The translations under genes and the position numbers were made by a program. A DNA stretch of 64,000 bases, from contig NC_091936.1 of assembly GCF_041260155.1 (NCBI RefSeq), positions 39,134,866-39,198,865 of the forward strand, given 5' to 3'. Source of the DNA: Ptychodera flava. Its lineage: Eukaryota; Hemichordata; Enteropneusta; Ptychoderidae. Every line of letters starts with the position of its first letter. Within the stretch, counting starts at the first letter, position 1. Shown here piece after piece: positions 12,865 through 24,661 of this stretch. Below the pieces are notes generated by a model. The model ran no database searches. It was not told where the DNA came from and worked only from the letters and a program-made list of their open reading frames with translations.

Positions 12865-15296
12865 TTAAAGCTGCAAGCAGCGTTTGCGGGGCCCAAGCGG
12901 ATAACATGGTTGAAAGATCTTGCACTAATGATATTATGTGCAAAATTCGATCTTGGAAAAGTATGATTTTGAACATCATCTCATAGTTACTGTACGTGTC
13001 AGTGGGAATTGCATGTTTTACGTAAAATCCAATATGGCGGGCGAAATATGAAGGTGTAGCACTTGTGGTTACTGAGTTATGGACATATACTTATATTCAA
13101 GGTCAAAGGTCATCGAGGTCACGCGACATTTTTTCAAAAAAATTGTAAAGCTTAGTTATCCCTATATACCAAAAATCAGACCTCTAGCTCTATTGGCTGG
13201 CTCAGAATTAGATATGCGCATAATTAATGAGGTACAGGATGTGGTGTCATAAGGTCTCCCATCATACCAAATATGAAGGCTGTAGCACTTGTGGTTACTG
13301 AGTTATGGACATATACGTATATTCAAGGTCAAAGGTCATCGAGGTCACGTGATATTTGTCAAAAAAATTGTATTGCTAAGTTATCCCTATATACCAAAAA
13401 TCAGACCTCTAGCTCTATTGGCTGGTTCAGAATTAGATATGCGCATAATTAATGAGGTACAGGATGTGGTGTCATAAGGTCTCCCATCATACCAAATATG
13501 AAGGCTGTAGCACTTGTGGTTACTGAGTTATTGACATATACGTATATTCAAGGTCAAAGGTCATCGAGGTCACGTGACATTATGTCAAAAAAATTGTATT
13601 GCTAAGTTATCCCTATATACCAAAAATCAGACCTCTAGCTCTATTGGCTTGCCAAAATTAGATATGTGCATATTTAATGAGGTACCGGATATGGCACCAT
13701 GAGGTCTCCTATCCTACCAAATATGAAGGATGTAGCACTTGTGGTTAATAAGTTATGGACGTATATGTATATTTGAGGTCAAATTTCATCGAAGTCATGT
13801 GACATTTTGTGAAAAAATTGTTTTTCGTAGTTATCCCTACATACCAAAAATCTGACCTCTTGCTCTATTAGATTGCCCAGAATTAGATATGACTCTTACA
13901 TAGGCCAGAATAAGCCATTTGTATAGCTTAGCTGCAGAGGTATAGGGGAGGTCAAAGGTCATTGAAAAATCAGAAAAATAATACTTTAAAAATTTTCTTC
14001 TCAAAAACTGCCTGGTTAATTTCCTTGAAATTTATTATATAGCATCTAGTAGTGTGGCCTATAAAGTTTGCAAAAAGATTTTGGTGTTAGTTCTTGAGGA
14101 GATGTTTTTGAATGATTAAATTGCGATTTTTCGAAAATCCAATGTGGCGGCCAAATCATGTGACCGATCCAAATGTCTTTCGCAAACTTAAAAGAGATCA
14201 CTCTAAGGATGACATGAGTAAAATTTCAGTTAAATCGGTGTGTTTGTTCTGGAGAAGAAGATTTTTAATGATTAAATTGTGATTTTGTAAAATCCAAGAT
14301 GGCGGCCAAATCATGTGACCAATCCAAATGTCTTTCTCAAACTTGAAACAGATCACTGTAAGGATGACATGAGTAAAACTTTCAGCTAAATCGGTGTGTT
14401 GTTCTGGAGAAGAAGATTTTTAATGATTAAATTGCGATTTTCGTAAAATCCAAGATGGCGGCCAAATCATGTGACCGATCCAAACGTCTTTCGCAAACTT
14501 GAAAGAGATCACTCTAAGGACGACATGAGCAAAATTTCAGTTAAATCAGTGTTTTGGTTCTGGAGAAGAAGATTTTTAATGATTAAATTGCGATTTTCGT
14601 AAAATCCAAGATGGCGGCCAAATCACGTGACCGATCTAAACGTCTTTCGCAAACTTGAAAGAGATCACTCTAAGGATGACATGAGTAAAATTTCAGTTAA
14701 ATCAGTGTGTTGGTTCTGGAGAAGAAGATTTTTAATGATTAAATTGCGATTTTCGTAAAATCCAAGATGGCGGCCAAATCACGTGACCGATCCAAACGTG
14801 TTTCGCAAACTTAAAAGAGATCACTCTAAGGATGACATGAGTAAAATTTCAGTTAAATCGGTGTGTTGTTCTGGAGAAGAAGATTTTTAATGATTAAATT
14901 GCGATTTTCGTAAAATCCAAGATGGCGGCCAAATCACGTGACCGATCCAAACGTCTTTCGCAAACTTGAAAGAGATCACTCTAAGGATGACATGAGTAAA
15001 ATTTCAGCTAAATCTGTATGTTGGTTCTGGAGAAGAAGATTTTTAAAATTAAATCGGTATTTTTCGAAAATCCAATATGGCCGCCAGGTCACGTGACCAA
15101 TCGAAATTTGTATACCCAGGTGCACGAGATCTCATAGGTACCTATTAGCCCTGCAAGTTTCAGAAGTTTGCGGTAAGCGGTGTTTGAGTTCTAGGTCGAC
15201 AAAAAAAGAGCGGAAGAAGAAGAAGTAGAAGAAGAAGAAGAAAGTTGAACTCCTATAAAACCAATAGGGGCCCAGCCGGTTGGCTTGGGCCCCTAA
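12865..15296 (+). mobile_element. Helitron-like tandem unit 7 (type A+B1)
   Basis: Common head, about four A monomers (about 13045-13890), the bridge (13891-14105), about six B1 monomers (about 14110-15075), AAG tract and hairpin at 15267-15293 followed by CTAAT. Confidence 0.6.
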
Positions 15297-18105
15297 TTAA
15301 AGCTGCAAGCAGCGTTGGCGGGGCCCAAGCGGATAACATGGTTGAAAGATCTTGCACTAATGATATTATGTGCAAAATTCGATCTTGGAAAAGTATGATT
15401 TTGAACATCATCTCATAGTTACTGTACGTGTCAGTGGGAATTGCATGTTTTACGTAAAATCCAATATGGCGGCGAAATATGAAGGATGTAGCACTTGTGG
15501 TTACTGAGTTATGGACATATACTCATATTTAAGGGCAAAGGTCATCGAGGTCACGTGACATTTTGTCAAAAAAATTGTAAAGCTTAGTTATCCCTATATA
15601 CCAAAAATCAGACCTCTAGCTCTATTGGCTGGCTCAGAATTAGATATGCGCATAATTAATGAGGTACAGGATGTGGTGTCATAAGGTCTCCCATCATACC
15701 AAATATGAAGGCTGTAGCACTTGTGGTTACTGAGTTATTGACATATACGTATATTCAAGGTCAAAGGTCATCGAGGTCACGTGACATTTTGTCAAAAAAA
15801 TTGTATTGCTAAGTTATCCCTATATACCAAAAATCAGACCTCTAGCTCTATTGGCTGGCTCAGAATTAGATATGCGCATAATTAATGAGGTACAGGATGT
15901 GGTGTCATAAGGTCTCCCATCATACCAAATATGAAGGCTGTAGCACTTGTGGTTACTGAGTTATGGACATATACGTATATTCAAGGTCAAAGGTCATCGA
16001 GGTCACGTGATATTTTGTCAAAAAAATTGTATTGCTAAGTTATCCCTATATACCAAAAATCAGACCTCTAGCTCTATTGGCTGGCTCAGAATTAGATATG
16101 CGCATAATTAATGAGATACAGGATGTGGTGTCATAAGGTCTCCCATCATACCAAATATGAAGGTGTAGCACTTGTGGTTACTGAGTTATGGACATATACG
16201 TATATTCAAGGTCAAAGGTCATCGAGGTCACGTGACATTATGTCAAAAAAATTGTATTGCTAAGTTATCCCTATATACCAAAAATCAGACCTCTAGCTCT
16301 ATTGGCTGGCTCAGAATTAGATATGCGCATAATTAATGAGGTACAGGATGTGGTGTCATAAGGTCTCCCATCATACCAAATATGAAGGCTGTAGCACTTG
16401 TGGTTACTGAGTTATTGACATATACGTATATTAAAGGTCAAAGGTCATCGAGGTCACGTGACATTTTGTCAAAAAAATTGTATTGCTAAGTTATCCCTAT
16501 ATACCAAAAATCAGACCTCTAGCTCTATTGGCTGGCTCAGAATTAGATATGCGCATAATTAATGAGGTACAGGATGTGGTGTCATAAGGTCTCCCATCAT
16601 ACCAAATATGAAGGCTGTAGCACTTGTGGTTACTTAGTTATGACATATACGTATATTTAAGGTCAAAGGTCATTGAGGTCACATGACATTTTGTCAAAAA
16701 AATTGTATTGCTAAGTTATGCCTATATACCAAAAATCAGACCTCTAGCTCTATTGGCTTGCTCAGAATTAGATATGTGCATATTAATGAGGTACCGGATA
16801 TGGCACCATAAGGTCTCCCATCCTACCAAATATGAAGGATGTAGCACTTGTGGTTCCAAAGTTATGGACGTATATGTATATTTGAGGTCAAAGGTCATCG
16901 AAGTCATGTGACATTTTGTTAAAAAAATTGTTTTTCGTAGTTATCCCTATATACCAAAAATCTGACCTCTTGCTCTATTAGATTGCCCAGAATTAGATAT
17001 GACTCTTACATAGGCCAGAATAAGCCATTTGTATAGCTTAGCTGCAGAGGTATAGGGGAGGTCAAAGGTCATTGAAAAATCAGAAAAATAATACTTTAAA
17101 AATTTTCTTCTCAAAAACTGCCTGGTTAATTTCCTTGAAATTTATTATATAGCATCTAGTAGTGTGGCCTATAAAGTTTGCGAAAAGATTTTGGTGTTAG
17201 TTCTGGAGAAGAAGTTTTGAATGATTAAATTGCGATTTTCGTAAAATCCAAGATGGCGGCCAAATCATGTGACCGATCCAAATGTCTTTCGCAAACTTGA
17301 AAGAGATCACTCTAAGGATGACATGAGTAAAATTTCAGTTAAATCGGTGTGTTGGTTCTGGAGAAGAAGATTTTTAATGATTAAATTGCGATTTTCGTAA
17401 AATCCAAGATGGCGGCCAAATCACGTGACCGATCCAAACGTCTTTCGCAAACTTGAAAGAGATCACTCTAAGGATGACATGAGTAAAATTCAGTTAAATC
17501 GGTGTATTGGTTCTGGAGAAGAAGATTTTTAATGATTAAATTGCGATTTTCGTAAAATCCAAGATGGCGGCCAAATCACGTGACCGATCCAAACGTCTTT
17601 CGCAAACTTGAAAAAGATCACTCTAAGGATGACATGAGTAAAATTTCAGTTAAATCGGTGTGTTGGTTCTGGAGAAGAAGATTTTTAATGATTAAATTGT
17701 GATTTTCGTAAAATCCAAGATGGCGGCCAAATCACGTGACCGATCCAAACGTCTTTCGCAAACTTGAAAGAGATCACTCTAAGGATGACATGAGTAAAAT
17801 TTCAGCTAAATCTGTATGTTGGTTCTGGAGAAGAAGATTTTTAAAATTAAATCGGTATTTTTCGCAAATCCAATATGGCCGCCAGGTCGCGCGACTATTT
17901 GAAATTTCTATACCCAGGTGCACGAGATCTCATAGGTACCTATTAGCCCTGCAAGTTTCAGAAGTTTGCGGTAAGCGGTGTTTGAGTTCTAGGTCAACAA
18001 AAAAAGAGCGGAAGAAGAAGAAGAAGAAGAAGAAGAAGAAGAAGAAGAAGAAAGTTGAACTCCTATAAAACCAATAGGGGCCCAGCCGGTGGCTTGGGCC
18101 CCTAA
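15297..18105 (+). mobile_element. Helitron-like tandem unit 8 (type A+B1)
   Basis: Common head, about seven A monomers (about 15475-17000), the bridge (17001-17215), about four B1 monomers, a long AAG tract (18012-18052) and a hairpin at 18077-18102. Units 1, 2, 5, 7 and 8 share this A-bridge-B1 order (unit 1 is cut off and has no bridge in view); units 3, 4 and 6 have B2 only. Confidence 0.6.
17001..17215 (+). repeat. Bridge segment between A and B1 arrays
   Basis: Single-copy segment between the last A monomer and the first B monomer, starting GACTCTTACATAGGCC and ending near GTTAGTTCTGGAGAAG. It recurs at about 3710-3925, 9839-10045 and 13891-14105. It holds another perfect DR1 (AGGTCAAAGGTCA) within GGGGAGGTCAAAGGTCATTG. 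Confidence 0.7.
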
Positions 18106-18997
18106 TTAAAGCTGCAAGCAGCGTTGGCGGGGCCGAGCAGCTCGCATAGTTGATGAGAAAATAAGGCGTCATCATTGAGATCTGCAATCATAACAAACAT
18201 GAAGGTTTTTGCACTAATTGTTGCTCTGTTTAGGTACATACGTACATTTGGGGTCAAAGGGTATAGCACTGTTGATTACTGAGTTATGGACAAATATATA
18301 TATTTGAGGTCAAAGGTCATTGGGGTCACGTGACATTTTGTCAAAAATATTTTATCCCATACTGATTCCCATTTACAAAAAATCAGACCTCTAGCTGTAT
18401 TGGCTTGCCAAAATTAGATATGTGCATATTTAATGAGGCACGGATATTGTACCATAAGGTCTCCCTTTATACCAAATATGAAGGGTTAGCCCTTGTGGTT
18501 CTGAGTTATGGACATTTATGTATATTTGAGGTCAAAGGTCATCGAGGTCACGTGACATTTTGTTCAAAAAATATTGTATCCCATAGTTATCCCTATATAC
18601 CAAAAACCAGACCTCTAACTCTTTGGCTTGCCCAGAAATAGATATGTGCATATTAATGAGGCATGACTATAGGGTACCATAAGGTCTCCCATCATACCAA
18701 ATATGAAGGGTGTAGCCCTTGTGGTTACTGAGTTATGGACATATATGTATATTTGAGGTCAAAGGTCATCAAGGTCACGTGACATTTTGTCAAAAAAATT
18801 GTATCCCATAGTTATCCCTATATACCAAAAACCAGACCTCTAACTCTATTGGCTTGCCCAAAATTAGATATGTGCATATTTAATGAGGCATGACCTATAG
18901 TACCATAAGGTCTCCCATCATACCAAGTATGAAGGGTGTAGCCCTTGTGGATACTGAGTTATGGACATATATGTATATTTGAGGTCAAAGGTCATCA
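18106..18997 (+). mobile_element. Helitron-like tandem unit 9 (diverged, runs into gap)
   Basis: Starts TTAAAGCTGCAAGCAGCG but diverges after GGCGGGGCC, reading GAGCAGCTCGC instead of the usual CAAGC motif. The A-type monomers here (about 18260-18997) form a separate subfamily, for example TTGTATCCCATAGTTATCCC and GCCCTTGTGG in place of the usual readings. The unit is cut by the run of Ns, so its length is unknown. Confidence 0.5.
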
Positions 18998-19097
18998 NNN
19001 NNNNNNNNNNNNNNNNNNNNNNNNNNNNNNNNNNNNNNNNNNNNNNNNNNNNNNNNNNNNNNNNNNNNNNNNNNNNNNNNNNNNNNNNNNNNNNNNN
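18998..19097. other. Assembly gap (100 N)
   Basis: Exactly 100 Ns, the usual placeholder for a gap of unknown size. It falls inside the repeat array, where assemblies commonly break, so the array may be much longer than what is seen. Missing 3' exons of gene 1 could lie here. Confidence 0.99.
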
Positions 19098-19164
19098 TGT
19101 TAAGACCCCCTTCTGACTTGCTATACTTTTTAAGTCGCCCTACCGAAAGGAAGGCAAATGTGGC

Positions 19165-19420
19165 TGATATAACTATACATGGCAGTCTATGATGAAACTA
19201 TGAATAATTTTTTTCCAATACAAACTTGGTAAACCTGTGCATTTATGTACACCTAATTATTAGTATTAATATTCATGATTAGACTAGAGTGGTTTCAAGT
19301 CCATGGTTGTGCAAGAAATTTGATTTTGGAATTTCACCAAAATGTTGATTCACTCACTATACATTGTAGGCTATGAGGAAACTACAAATAACTCATAGGT
19401 TATCTGATTCTAAATTGTTA
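19165..19420 (-). repeat. Dispersed repeat, minus-strand copy of the 56.8-57.1 kb repeat
   Basis: Read on the minus strand, this stretch has TGGTGAAATTCCAAAATC, CTAGTCTAAT, GTACATAAATGCACAG and TTGGAAAAAAATTATTCATA in the same order as the two tandem copies at 56800-57115. The element is unidentified; no TIR or coding frame is visible. Confidence 0.6.
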
Positions 19421-20038
19421 TTCAAAAGTTGTTCGACCTGAAGCTTCCAGTTGTTATTGATGACACTATGCACTATTCTGAACAGTTTGTATTCTGTCAA
19501 TGTCCTCAAAAATTAAAAATGTACATACAGCGACATGAACGTTTGACACCAACCTATACCCAATGTATTGTCAATGGGAGAATGATGTCAAATAAGTAAT
19601 CTCCCAAATTGTTATTGAAAGAGTCATTATAGGGGACAGTTTATGCACAATAGTGTTGAATAAGTAGAAATCATGACAACTTAAATCAATGTGGCTGCTT
19701 GGATCATCATACATTGTTTATTATACCTGAAATTTGCGCCCGAAGGCGCGCCGAAAATGGTAATGGCAGAAATGAAAGTGCCAGGAGGTATTTTTTCTTT
19801 TTTCAGTATTCCATAACGTGCACATGCAATTTCAGCTTTGATGCATGAAAAAAGGTGACCCTCCCCCATAGGCTTGCACAAAATTTTATGACCCTTCAAA
19901 AATGCTTGCGCGAAAAATGGCGACCCACCCCCAAAAAACACCGGCCCACCCCCCCCCTGTAATTTGTGTCCAGTCCCTTAGTCTGTAGTTTTCTCCGTTA
20001 CCGATCTTGGTATCTTTGTCTCATATAACTTCAGATAA
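19421..20038. other. Non-coding stretch between repeat and CT tract
   Basis: No exon is supported here. A C-rich stretch near 19920-19965 and a minus-strand frame at 19681-19941 look like old repeat sequence. In particular, no EAR-type exon that would complete gene 1 is visible. Confidence 0.5.
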
Positions 20039-20210
<172 letters not shown>

Positions 20211-20410
20211 AGTTCTGCTTCCCTCTTTGGTTTTATAACAACTTTTTTCCGTGCGTCCCTAACCCCTTTTGCCATTCATCCCTTACCACCTCTAATACCT
20301 TATCACCTCTATGTACATAAAACTACTAATCTACCTCTCCATTGGTTTCGTATTTCGCTTGCAGACCGTGCCAACCATTCATAAAATGTGAAGTTCAGTT
20401 GAAAACTTAC

Positions 20411-20653
20411 AAGTTTCACAGTTTGTGCCGATGAAGTCCGGACCGCACTGGCAGCTGTATGAGGCGATACCATCGACGCAAGTTCCTCCATTTTGACATG
20501 GGGAGGAACTGCACTCATCAATATCGGTCTCACAGTGTTCCCCCTCGTAACCAGCGGCGCAGTTGCAAGTGTAACCATCATTTCTGGTATTGAGGCACGT
20601 CCCACTATTCATGCAGGGGTTGTCGTCGCATGGGTCGACCGGGAGAGGTTTTT
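20411..20653 (-). CDS. Gene 1 exon 6: EGF domains 2 and 3
   Basis: 243 nt, phase 1 to phase 1, with two EGF modules encoded by a single exon. The first has [12 protein letters not shown] and YTCNC; the second has [16 protein letters not shown] and YSCQC, with the D-I-D-E calcium-binding start. The donor is ACTT|GTAAGT. No following exon is visible to the left. Confidence 0.9.
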
Positions 20654-23600
20654 CTGATGTGAACAAAAATGAAGAAAATACTAGTACGAAATCGAACGAT
20701 GATCAGACCAAAAAAAGAGTAGACGATAATCAACTTCTTAGCTTGATACGCTAAAATTTTCATTCAGTTTGCGAGTGTACGTCTTCTGTCCATGCAAGCG
20801 ATATTTAGTAACATTAAAAAGGCCCAGTTTTCTGGAGACGTCTTCAAGACAGTGGCGCAAAAGCCGCCCTTGGACAGAATCATGATAGCATCGATTTATC
20901 CTGATCTTCGCACGTTTTCGAGCCTAACAAAATATCCGTGTATTTCTCTGATGGTGTAAATGTTTCACACCTCTTAGAGTTACAAAGGCTGCCTAGAATT
21001 TGTGTTTTTCTGATCGTGCACATGACGATAGCCCTAATTCAATTTGATGTATAACTGCACTCACACACCGTGGAACACCACAGACTCAAATGTGTTGTCG
21101 ACAATATGATGCTGCACATATGATTTTGATTGAATAATAAGGAGTTTAAAATATTTTTGGGGGAAATTCTGACCCGCAGCAAATATTCTGTGCAGACTAC
21201 ACCGAGCGTGTAGTGAAACAATGTGGCTACAGACTCACCGGTTTCGCAGTTGACGCCTTCAAAGTCACTCGGACAATTGCAGGAGTACTCATCCAGCCCG
21301 TTAGCAGTACAAGTGCCGCCATTTTTACAAGGACTGAAATCACATGCGTCGTCCACTGAGACATGGGGTAGAACGTCAAAATGTACGCATTTCATTAAAA
21401 CCAGTCTTAGTTGGATGACACAGTCTCTCAAAGATGGCAAACGTTTGTGTATAGTCTTTCATGAATTTGATGGTGAAAGGGTGTTGGGAACCGATGATAG
21501 CAATGTGTTTCTGTACTTGTAAAATCAAAACAGTCACTCATTTGTAATTTTATCGCTGATATAATTATGAGATTTTACTTTAACAAAACTATTGAACTGC
21601 ATGTATATATAGAACTTGATTAAAGTTCCGGTAGGGGACCCATGGTTCTGCACCGCCTGTTGTTGTTTTATGTCGTGTATGGAGAACGGACAAAAACTTG
21701 AAACGCTTTCTTACCTTTAAACTCGCAAATGAACGGTTTAATCTCAGAGCAGTTTGATTCGGTCCAGAAACCATCGTTCCTGGATAGATAAGAATGTTCG
21801 CAACGACTTAGGACACGAGAGTTTAGAAATAGACATCGTAAGTTCCGTAACAAAAACACACAATTCATCTCAAAAAGTCACCAGAACACTTTCTCCATGC
21901 ATTGATAAACCTAAAAAGCGCGTTTCTCGCAATCATTTCCACCACTGAATTAACAAATTTGCCACGCTATCAATTTTACAACGGATGACAAATATGAAAA
22001 AACCTAGCGATGCTAAATTCAAGAGTACATGACGCCCTCACAGGCAGCAACAATAAAATATTCACAGCATGGCAACAACACAAAAGTAAACAAGCAAAAG
22101 AAATGTTGATATGTGGAAGTTTTCTGTTTGTAGGGGAAGGAGAGGGAGTAAGGAAGAACTTGCGAGAGAAGAACCCAATTAATATCAAAGATAAGTGGAC
22201 CGCCTTAACGTCACGGCACACTGTCCCCGGGGACAGATATTTGGGCTCTCAAACGTTTACAATGTTCTGTTGGTCAACCACCAGTGGGGTCTCATTTTGA
22301 AGCTTATATGGAGTAAATAACATTTTCACCTGTTCAGTTATTTGAAAATCAGGAATCGTTTTTCCCAATAGAGATAACACAGGGATGGTGGCCATTTTGA
22401 ATTTCAGATTTCGGTAAATATTTGGTAATTTGTTTCTCCAGTACTAAAATTTGCACGATGACAGACCCAGATTTTTTATGTTTGATTTTGGAAGAGAATG
22501 GTTTAAAAGTTGCATGAGGAAAGTTTAAGCAAAGGTTTCAGTCTTTCATTTTCGAGGCGCGAACTACCTTAGAACAAGTACAAACGGGGTCCAAGCCAAT
22601 CGGGAATTTCATTTCGAATTATATTTGATATCGTAGTCTGTGACCCCTCCGGCGTGTCCTAACAGTACAAGTATATACATGTAAGTCGCGCCGTTGACTA
22701 CGATGTCAAGTGCGCCGTTGACTACGATGTCATGTACAATTCGTTCACGTTCAGTGATTTTTTGATATTAATGTTATATTTCTTTAAGGTAGAACGCACC
22801 TCGGGGACAGACATTCAACTCACAAACTTTCACAATTCTCTTCTGAGGTACTACATGTGGGGGTTCATTTTACTTTCATTTTTATTCATTTTTATTTTTA
22901 TTTGTTCATTTTTATTTTAAGCTCTTGGTGAAAGAAAACTTTTCACCGGCTTAGTTTTTCGAAATTCGAAAATTTTTATTTTTCTCCATAGAGTTAACAC
23001 AGGGATGGCAGCCATTTTGAATTTCTAATATTGATAAATCTTGGGTAATTTGTTTCAAATTTCAAAATTTGCACGGTGACCCCCTACTTTTATTCTTGAT
23101 TTTGAAAAGAATGATCGAAAGATTCCTTTGAGGAAAGTTAGAGAAAAAGTTTAAGTCTTTCACTTTCGAGGTGCATACTACCTTAAGACTAATTATTCCT
23201 AGTTCCTGTGCCTGGTCACTCACTACCATACGCTCGAGATAGCGTAAATGAATAATTTTGAAAACGTTGATGTTGTCACTACTTGAATTAAGGTAGAATG
23301 TGCCTCGGGGACAAACATTCTGACTATCAAATATTGACAATACTTTTGGTCTACCACTTTTTCAGCTCATAGAGTAAAGAAAATTTCACCGGCTTATTTG
23401 TGTGGATTGAATATTTGATTTTTTCCCCTGTAAATTTAACATCGGAACGGCGCCCATTTTGAATTTCAAGTGTTGCAAAAATCTAGTAATTTGTTGCTCC
23501 GGTACAACATCTTGCCAGGCGATCGCTGATTTTGTTCTTGATTTCGAAAGAGAATGGCTTAAAGTTCTCCGACAGAAAGTTTCAGCACAAGCTTGAACCT

Positions 23601-24578
23601 TTGATTTCGAGGTGCGCACATTTATGATATTATGGGAAACTATAAGCTATGATATGATTGTTTACCCATACATAATACGTACTGTAATGTGGCACAGTTT
23701 TCGACCGCTTGTTGTGTGCCGCCTTGCCAGTTCTGATAGCAGACAATTGATTGGTCGTCGCATCTCCAGTCAAGATCTCTCCTGTGTACTCCAAACCACA
23801 CGCCGTCAACGTTGTAAGAGGCGATTTGGTTGGCTAGAAATTCATTTGTCCGCCTACCTTTCACGCGCGCCAAAGAACCATCTGCTTCACAGGTATTTTT
23901 AGCCTCCTCCCAGGGCAAGTGTTCAGTGTGTAGTTTATAATACTTACATCCGGTGCGTAAAACGCCCGCAATTCTACTATTTTCAGTTAGATTTGGTGAA
24001 TCTAGTGTGTTAATCGAACAAAGAACACGAAACATTAGACATTCAGAAATAAGAATACTCAAATATTTTCAATGACAACAGAATTAAATATGAACTTGTA
24101 TCAGATGACTCTGTTCTTATTTTTTCTTTTGTAAGAATTATGAGTGTTTGACAAAATGGTGAGGTTAGGTTGCAATGGATTTCCAGGATATATTTGTATC
24201 CGTGATACATTAGCATAACTTTGAAATTACGTTGGAATTCAGGGGACTCAGCTTACCTCGTGAGTTACGACTTTCGGAGCCCGGCAAAGTTTTCATCTGG
24301 AGGTAAAAATGAGAACGATGATACGCCTTGTCATCATTGTGCATTATGGGTAAAATAGGCACGTCCCTGATAAGTAGGATCCAAAGCCTTTTATTCTGTA
24401 TTAACAATCGCAAATACGCGTATTTGTCGATACGATATGTTCATGACCATCAATAGAAATATTCTTGACAGCTTGACGAAAACTTTATCTAACGAAACTA
24501 GATTATGGCAACATATGCAGTTGGGTTGTACGGTATGTCGTTCTTTGCAATATGTTTTATATGAATCTGACATTTTAA

Positions 24579-24661
<83 letters not shown>

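Noticed and set aside
31-18641. Frames with GHIRIFKVKGHRGHV in the repeat A arrays
   Set aside because: Each spans less than a monomer and ends at stops shared by all monomers; the 225-226-bp period does not keep frame.
1-18997. Regularly spaced repeats as a CRISPR array
   Set aside because: Monomers are 156 or 225 bp with no unique spacers, and the window is from an animal nuclear genome.
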